Positions 59,281 through 64,000 of a stretch of 64,000 bases of DNA are shown here, piece by piece (within the stretch, counting starts at the first letter, position 1; each line of letters starts with the position of its first letter). Under the pieces are notes generated by a model, which made no database searches, had not been told where the DNA came from, and saw only the letters and a list, made by a program, of their open reading frames with translations. This DNA comes from Streptomyces cellulosae (lineage in GTDB: Bacteria; Actinomycetota; Actinomycetes; Streptomycetales; Streptomycetaceae), in assembly GCF_000721105.1 (NCBI RefSeq), contig NZ_JOEV01000007.1:191574-255573 (forward strand), in the 5' to 3' direction. The position numbers and the translations under genes were made by a program.

Positions 59281-60147
59281 TCATGCCGGTCTCAGGTGCA
59301 CGATGTCCCCCGCGCCGACCGGCTCCTGCACGCCCTCCTCCGTGGCGATCACCAGCCGGCCGTCCCCGTCGACCGCCACCGCCTCCCCCACGATCGACCG
59401 GTCCCCCGGCAACTCGGCCCGGACCCTGCGCCCGAGGGTCGCGCAGCCCGCCGCGTACGTCTCCTGGAGGCCGCTGACGGTCGGGTCGCCGCCTGCCGCC
59501 CGCCAGCGCCCGTACCACTCCTCCAGGGCCCGCAGAACGCCCCTCAGCAGGGGATCCCGGTCCGTGCTCACCGCTCCGGCCAGGGCCAGGGACCCCGCCT
59601 GGGGTACGGGCAGCTCCTCCGCGCGCAGGGTGACGTTGATGCCGACACCGATGACGACCCCGTCGTCCCCGGCCCGCTCCGCGAGGATCCCGCCGGCCTT
59701 GCGTTCCTCACCGCCCACGGTCACCAGCAGGTCGTTCGGCCACTTCAGGGCGGTATCGACGCCGGCCGCCCGGGACAGGCCCGTGGCCACCGCCACCCCG
59801 GTCAGCAACGGCAGCCAGCCCCAGCGGGCCACCGGCACCTCGGTCGGCTTCAGCAGGACGGAGCAGAACAGGCCGGAGCGGGCCGGTGCCGTCCACTGGC
59901 GTTCCAGGCGGCCCCGCCCGGCCGACTGCTCCTCCGCGACCAGGACCGCGCCCTCGGCCGCCTTGCCCGCGGCGGCCAGAGCGACCAGGTCGGAGTTGGT
60001 GGAGCCGGTCCGCTGCACCACCTCGACCCCGGACCACAGTCCGCCCTGCCGTACCAGCCCCCGCCGCAGCGCGGCACCGTTGAGAGGCGGCCGGTCCAGA
60101 TCGGACCACCGGCTGTCGTTCGCGTCTGAAGCATCTCGCGGCGTCAT
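59281..60147 (-). CDS. birA: Biotin--[acetyl-CoA carboxylase] ligase BirA
   Basis: A 288-residue monofunctional biotin ligase without the N-terminal helix-turn-helix of E. coli BirA, so not a repressor. The biotinyl-AMP site is SAGRGRLERQW. LKWPNDLLV and GVGINV are also conserved. It biotinylates the carboxyl-carrier domains of acyl-CoA carboxylases, whose genes follow divergently (60258) and at 63905. TAGGGT ends seven bases before the ATG at 60147, giving a leaderless mRNA. Confidence 0.95.
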   Translation of the reverse strand: MTPRDASDANDSRWSDLDRPPLNGAALRRGLVRQGGLWSGVEVVQRTGSTNSDLVALAAAGKAAEGAVLVAEEQSAGRGRLERQWTAPARSGLFCSVLLKPTEVPVARWGWLPLLTGVAVATGLSRAAGVDTALKWPNDLLVTVGGEERKAGGILAERAGDDGVVIGVGINVTLRAEELPVPQAGSLALAGAVSTDRDPLLRGVLRALEEWYGRWRAAGGDPTVSGLQETYAAGCATLGRRVRAELPGDRSIVGEAVAVDGDGRLVIATEEGVQEPVGAGDIVHLRPA

Positions 60148-60257
60148 GCAACCCACCCTAGGTGTGGTAAACGCCGCACTGCCGAACGAGGGGCACCCCA
60201 CTACTCTACGGATGAGTAACCGTCCCCCCTTTTGAGCAGGCAGGGAGCCACATCCCG

Positions 60258-61895
60258 ATGTCCGAGCCGGAAGAGCGTCCTCAGGCCCCAGAGATCGCGG
60301 AAATCCCAGCGATTCCCGGGATCGACATCCACACGACCGCGGGCAAGCTCGCGGATCTCCAGCGCCGCATCGACGAGGCGACGCACGCCGGCTCCGCACG
60401 CGCCGTCGAGAAGCAGCACGCCAAGGGCAAGCTGACCGCCCGTGAGCGGATCGACCTGCTGCTCGACGAGGGGTCGTTCGTCGAGCTCGACGAGTTCGCC
60501 CGGCACCGCTCCACCAACTTCGGCCTGGAGACGAACCGCCCGTACGGGGACGGCGTCGTGACCGGGTACGGCACGGTCGACGGCCGGCCAGTGGCGGTCT
60601 TCTCCCAGGACTTCACCGTCTTCGGCGGCGCGCTGGGCGAGGTCTACGGCCAGAAGATCGTCAAGGTGATGGACTTCGCGCTGAAGACCGGCTGCCCGGT
60701 CATCGGCATCAACGACTCCGGCGGCGCCCGCATCCAGGAGGGCGTCGCCTCCCTGGGCGCGTACGGCGAGATCTTCCGCCGCAACACCCACGCGTCCGGG
60801 GTGATCCCGCAGATCAGCCTGGTCGTCGGCCCGTGCGCGGGTGGCGCGGTCTACTCCCCGGCGATCACCGACTTCACGGTCATGGTCGACCAGACCTCGC
60901 ACATGTTCATCACCGGCCCGGACGTCATCAAGACGGTCACCGGCGAGGACGTCGGCTTCGAGGAGCTCGGCGGCGCCCGCACCCACAACTCGACCTCCGG
61001 CGTGGCCCACCACATGGCCGGGGACGAGAAGGACGCGGTCGAGTACATCAAGCAGCTGCTGTCCTACCTGCCGTCCAACAACCTCAGCGAGGCCCCGGTC
61101 TTCGCGGAGGAGGCGGACCTCACCGTCACCGACGAGGACCGCGAGCTGGACACCCTCGTCCCGGACAGCGCGAACCAGCCGTACGACATGCACACGGTGA
61201 TCGAGCACGTCCTGGACGACGCCGAGTTCTTCGAGACGCAGGCGCTGTTCGCGCCGAACATCCTCACCGGGTACGGCCGGGTCGAGGGCCACCCCGTCGG
61301 CATCGTCGCCAACCAGCCGATGCAGTTCGCCGGCTGCCTCGACATCAAGGCCAGCGAGAAGGCCGCCCGCTTCGTGCGCACCTGCGACGCCTTCAACATC
61401 CCGGTGATCACCTTCGTCGACGTCCCCGGCTTCCTGCCCGGCGTCGACCAGGAGCACGACGGCATCATCCGGCGCGGCGCCAAGCTGATCTACGCCTACG
61501 CCGAGGCCACGGTCCCGCTGATCACCGTCATCACCCGCAAGGCCTTCGGCGGCGCCTACGACGTCATGGGCTCCAAGCACCTGGGTGCCGACCTCAACCT
61601 GGCCTGGCCCACCGCCCAGATCGCCGTGATGGGCGCCCAGGGCGCGGTCAACATCCTGCACCGGCGCACCATCGCCGAGGCGGAGGCCGCCGGGAACCTG
61701 GAGGCGACCCGGGCCCGGGTCATCCAGGAGTACGAGGACGCCCTCCTCAACCCCTACATCGCGGCCGAGCGCGGCTACGTCGACGCCGTGATCATGCCGT
61801 CCGACACCCGTCGGCACGTCGTACGGGGCCTGCGTCAGCTGCGTACCAAGCGCGAGTCGCTGCCGCCCAAGAAGCACGGCAACATCCCCCTCTAG
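60258..61895 (+). CDS. pccB: Acyl-CoA (propionyl-CoA) carboxylase beta subunit
   Basis: A 545-residue carboxyltransferase. The two acyl-CoA and biotin oxyanion blocks are [19 protein letters not shown] and [36 protein letters not shown] is also typical. With the biotinylated alpha subunit (63905) and the epsilon subunit (61913) it carboxylates propionyl- or acetyl-CoA to methylmalonyl- or malonyl-CoA, extender units for polyketides and fatty acids. AGGGAG precedes the ATG at 60258. Substrate choice (propionyl against acetyl) is taken from the genomic context. Confidence 0.95.
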   Translation: MSEPEERPQAPEIAEIPAIPGIDIHTTAGKLADLQRRIDEATHAGSARAVEKQHAKGKLTARERIDLLLDEGSFVELDEFARHRSTNFGLETNRPYGDGVVTGYGTVDGRPVAVFSQDFTVFGGALGEVYGQKIVKVMDFALKTGCPVIGINDSGGARIQEGVASLGAYGEIFRRNTHASGVIPQISLVVGPCAGGAVYSPAITDFTVMVDQTSHMFITGPDVIKTVTGEDVGFEELGGARTHNSTSGVAHHMAGDEKDAVEYIKQLLSYLPSNNLSEAPVFAEEADLTVTDEDRELDTLVPDSANQPYDMHTVIEHVLDDAEFFETQALFAPNILTGYGRVEGHPVGIVANQPMQFAGCLDIKASEKAARFVRTCDAFNIPVITFVDVPGFLPGVDQEHDGIIRRGAKLIYAYAEATVPLITVITRKAFGGAYDVMGSKHLGADLNLAWPTAQIAVMGAQGAVNILHRRTIAEAEAAGNLEATRARVIQEYEDALLNPYIAAERGYVDAVIMPSDTRRHVVRGLRQLRTKRESLPPKKHGNIPL

Positions 61896-61912
61896 CCCGG
61901 CAGGGAGCCGTC

Positions 61913-62122
61913 ATGAACATCAAGGTCGTACGGGGCAACCCGACACCCGAGGAGCTGGCCGCCGCCCTGGCGGTGGTCCGCGCCCGCGCCGCGGCGGAGG
62001 CTTCGATACCGCCGGGCGCGAAGCGCGACAGGGACTCCTGGGCCGACCCGGCAAGGATCGCGAGCCACCGTCTGCCGCAGCCGGGCCCCACGTCATGGGC
62101 CCGCACATTCTGGCCGGGCTAG
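61913..62122 (+). CDS. pccE: Acyl-CoA carboxylase epsilon subunit
   Basis: A 69-residue protein of the small actinobacterial epsilon family. IKVVRGNPTPEELAAALAVV is the conserved binding segment and WADPARIASHRLPQPGPTSW the C-terminal one. It holds alpha and beta subunits together and raises activity. It starts 17 bases after pccB, with CAGGGAG before the ATG. Confidence 0.93.
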   Translation: MNIKVVRGNPTPEELAAALAVVRARAAAEASIPPGAKRDRDSWADPARIASHRLPQPGPTSWARTFWPG

Positions 62123-62183
62123 GCGCCACCTGCCTCGCCCACCGGCCCGCAGCCGAAGCGATCCGACTGCGGGCCGCACAACT

Positions 62184-62199
62184 TGAGTACGCGTACTCA
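62184..62199. promoter_or_regulatory. Perfect 16-bp palindrome TGAGTACGCGTACTCA
   Basis: A fully self-complementary 16-mer lies 62 bases after the pccE stop and 36 bases before the small membrane ORF. Its symmetry and position between genes suggest a dimer-binding site controlling the small ORF or maf. The protein is unknown. Confidence 0.6.
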
Positions 62200-62234
62200 G
62201 GCGCCGACCGCCGAACCGCCGCACGCTGGAAACC

Positions 62235-62363
62235 ATGCTGTGGTCCGACCCCGAGAACGAGCCGCCCAAGGAACTGCGCGACACGCAGGACATGTTGCGG
62301 CGGCTGGGCGTTCTCATGGCGCTGGCGATGGTGCTGGCGATGATCGTGATCGGACTGAGCTGA
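62235..62363 (+). CDS. 42-residue single-pass membrane protein
   Basis: A short open frame from ATG to TGA. A charged N-terminus ([20 protein letters not shown]) is followed by LRRLG and a hydrophobic helix ([17 protein letters not shown]) to the end. The codon choice is third-position G/C, like its neighbours, and it neatly fills the gap between pccE and maf. I recall a similar tiny gene here in other Streptomyces. Function unknown. Confidence 0.65.
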   Translation: MLWSDPENEPPKELRDTQDMLRRLGVLMALAMVLAMIVIGLS

Positions 62364-62397
62364 GCCCCACGGGGCACCGCGCCGATACGCTGAACGC

Positions 62398-63018
62398 ATG
62401 ACTGATCAGCCACGCCGCCGACTCGTCCTCGCCTCCCAGTCCCCCGCCCGGCTCGGACTGCTGCGCCAGGCCGGACTCGACCCCGAGGTGATCGTGAGCG
62501 GCGTCGACGAGGACGCCGTCACCGCGCCGACGCCCGCCGACCTCGCCCTCGCGCTGGCCGAGGCGAAGGCCTCCGTCGTGGCGGCGAAGCCCGAGGTCAG
62601 GGGCGCCCTGGTGATCGGCTGCGACTCGGTGCTCGACCTGGACGGCCAGGCCCTCGGCAAACCCGCCGACGCCGAGGAGGCGACGGCCCGGTGGAAGGCC
62701 ATGCGCTCACGCACCGGGACGCTCCAGACCGGGCACTGCGTCTACGACACGAACAGCGGACGGTACGCCTCCGCGACCGCGTCCACCGTCGTGCGTTTCG
62801 GCGAGCCGACCGACGAGGAGATCGCCGCGTACGTCGCCTCGGGCGAGCCCCTCCACGTGGCCGGGGCGTTCACCCTGGACGGCCGTTCGGCCCCGTTCAT
62901 CGACGGCATCGACGGCGACCACGGCAACGTGATCGGCATCAGCCTGCCCCTCGTGCGCCGGCTGCTGGCCCGACTGGGCGTCGGCATCACCGAGTTGTGG
63001 ACGCCGCGGGAGAACTGA
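62398..63018 (+). CDS. maf: Maf-like nucleoside triphosphate pyrophosphatase
   Basis: A 206-residue Maf protein. The substrate loop is [20 protein letters not shown], the catalytic Asp is in [17 protein letters not shown], and [22 protein letters not shown] completes the site. Maf proteins hydrolyse dTTP, UTP or modified nucleotides and act in septum control or nucleotide cleaning. TACGCT ends six bases before the ATG at 62398, so a leaderless transcript is likely. Confidence 0.94.
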   Translation: MTDQPRRRLVLASQSPARLGLLRQAGLDPEVIVSGVDEDAVTAPTPADLALALAEAKASVVAAKPEVRGALVIGCDSVLDLDGQALGKPADAEEATARWKAMRSRTGTLQTGHCVYDTNSGRYASATASTVVRFGEPTDEEIAAYVASGEPLHVAGAFTLDGRSAPFIDGIDGDHGNVIGISLPLVRRLLARLGVGITELWTPREN

Positions 63019-63528
63019 TCAGAGCGTGCTGGGTGCCGTCGGCGGTGTGACCGGCGAGCCGCCGTCGCCCCTGCCCTGCGATGTACCGGACGACGGCGGT
63101 GCGTCGGCCGGCGGCGCGTCGGCCGGCGCGGGCGCGCCCGGGATGTCGTACGTCATCAGCAGCAGCACGATCAGGCCCAGCACCAGCACCATGAACACGA
63201 ACGCCTGCCAGCCCGCCAGCCCCCACACGAACGCGGCCAGCAGCCCGTGCACCACGGCCGCGCTGATCAGCAGGATGCGGCCGAAGCCGACGGGCGAGCG
63301 GTCGCGCACGGCCACCAGCAGCGCGACCAGGGCGCACAGGGCGAAGTAGAGACCGAAGACGATCCCGCCGATCTTCGAGGACGTGGACATCACGTCCGGG
63401 TCGAGTCCGGCCAGGGACATGTCCTGGTTGTCGACGACGATCCCGAGGAACCAGTTCAGCGCGGCGACGCCGAGCGCCTCCACGAACAGCACGACCGTCA
63501 CGGTCCACGCCACCGGCCTGCGCACCAT
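63019..63528 (-). CDS. Hypothetical membrane protein with Pro/Ala-rich tail
   Basis: A 169-residue protein with four hydrophobic segments (WTVTVVLFVEALGVAALNWFLG, IGGIVFGLYFALCALVALLVAV, ILLISAAVVHGLLAAFVWG, FVFMVLVLGLIVLLLMTY) and a disordered cytoplasmic tail (GAPAPADAPPADAPPSSG). Its stop codon abuts that of maf. The frame remains open upstream of the ATG at 63528 but becomes Trp/Pro/Ser-rich and atypical. Function unknown. Confidence 0.78.
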   Translation of the reverse strand: MVRRPVAWTVTVVLFVEALGVAALNWFLGIVVDNQDMSLAGLDPDVMSTSSKIGGIVFGLYFALCALVALLVAVRDRSPVGFGRILLISAAVVHGLLAAFVWGLAGWQAFVFMVLVLGLIVLLLMTYDIPGAPAPADAPPADAPPSSGTSQGRGDGGSPVTPPTAPSTL

Positions 63529-63904
63529 CACCGGTCCACCCACCTTCGACTGCGGTCCGAGCAAGGTTGCCGTGACCTCACGTACGTTCGAGACACCGGG
63601 AACGCTACTAACCGGTAAACCTGGGGACAAGAGTCCGGCGCAGGGCAAAGAATCATTGGGCCATTCGTAGGGACTCCACAAAGAATCGTTGTGGGCCGCA
63701 GCACGCCACCACAGAGACCTTGACCACACAGGAGGGCTAGGGTTTCCCGGAGGAGTCCCGCGTTCCATGGTGCGACAAGGGATTTCGCGGGTCGAGCGAG
63801 CCTCGTATAACGCTCCGTGTGGGCAAGCTCACCACAGGGGACGGGTCGAAGTGTCGTGTCGGCAGTCCCTAAACTCGGCTTGTTTCAAGGAGGGAGCCTC
63901 AATC
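63529..63904 (+). promoter_or_regulatory. Regulatory region of the carboxylase alpha gene with twin CAA-N7-TTG sites
   Basis: No gene is visible. CAAAGAATCATTG (63646-63658) and CAAAGAATCGTTG (63679-63691) are near-identical and 33 bases apart, about three helical turns. The second is the centre of CCACAA-N7-TTGTGG, a 19-base inverted repeat. Both could bind one regulator cooperatively. AAGGAGGGAG (63887-63896) is a strong ribosome site for the GTG at 63905. Confidence 0.65.
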
Positions 63905-64000
63905 GTGCGCAAGGTGCTCATCGCCAACCGTGGCGAAATCGCTGTCCGCGTGGCCCGGGCCTGCCGGGACGCCGGGATCGCGAGCGTGGCCGTCTACGCC
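63905..64000 (+). CDS. accA2: Partial: biotin carboxylase / carboxyl-carrier alpha subunit of acyl-CoA carboxylase
   Basis: The first 32 codons are in the window: [20 protein letters not shown], then [11 protein letters not shown]. This is the unmistakable N-terminus of the biotin carboxylase domain. In Streptomyces this place is held by the AccA-type alpha subunit that carries both biotin carboxylase and the biotinyl domain. It would be the partner of PccB and PccE and a substrate of BirA. The GTG at 63905 follows AAGGAGGGAG. Confidence 0.92.
   Translation, partial: MRKVLIANRGEIAVRVARACRDAGIASVAVYA

Overview
The window is high-GC, densely coded DNA with GTG/TTG starts, many starts that look leaderless (a -10-like hexamer 6-8 bases before the ATG) and gene families typical of Streptomyces: Mca mycothiol amidase, DUF4307, the GAF-GGDEF protein CdgE next to hutH, the Rv1264-like adenylate cyclase Cya, and pccB with a small epsilon subunit. 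From memory, the order mca - greA - ilvA - metB - msrA ... hutH - cdgE - cya - birA - pccB - maf - accA2 matches a core chromosomal region of Streptomyces coelicolor. I see no rRNA, tRNA, CRISPR array, prophage or insertion sequence.

Layout. 1-5.0 kb: a D-amino-acid catabolic module. An IclR regulator and a PfkB sugar kinase diverge from a DSD1-type deaminase and an N-acyl-D-amino-acid deacylase across an intergenic region with overlapping palindromes. 5-16 kb: a secreted trypsin-like protease, an aminotransferase, a glycosyltransferase-methyltransferase fusion, a collagen-like secreted protein, GTP-dependent PEP carboxykinase, a hemolysin-III-type membrane protein, a TetR regulator and a Mut7-C protein. 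16-22.6 kb: a four-gene operon joined by 4-base overlaps, encoding a cellulose-synthase-like glycosyltransferase, an ArnT/PMT-like transferase, a GT2-GtrA fusion and a secreted copper radical oxidase. This looks like a cell-surface glycan assembly and oxidation system. 22.8-28.3 kb: a YyaL-type thioredoxin-fold protein and a large STAND (NB-ARC plus TPR) NTPase whose P-loop lysine is replaced by arginine.

28.4-39 kb is mostly housekeeping: mca, DUF4307, greA, a DrrAB-like ABC exporter with an operator inside its promoter spacer, ilvA, a MarR regulator, a sigma-like protein with a small membrane partner, metB and msrA. 39-43 kb is more fluid: a DUF4291 gene, an SRPBCC gene broken by a small inversion, an alcohol dehydrogenase divergent from an XRE regulator, and an SH3-like secreted protein. 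43-53 kb is rich in envelope and secreted functions: a monooxygenase-truncated haemoglobin fusion, a large subtilase, a MacB-like ABC system, an L,D-transpeptidase lipoprotein, a small LAXTG sortase substrate and a lipoprotein.

53-64 kb: histidine ammonia-lyase (carrying an in-frame palindromic insertion), the diguanylate cyclase, enoyl-CoA hydratase, adenylate cyclase, biotin ligase, propionyl/acyl-CoA carboxylase beta and epsilon subunits, a 42-residue membrane ORF, Maf, a membrane protein, and the first 32 codons of the biotinylated carboxylase alpha subunit. The last block puts the biotin ligase next to the biotin-dependent carboxylase it would modify.
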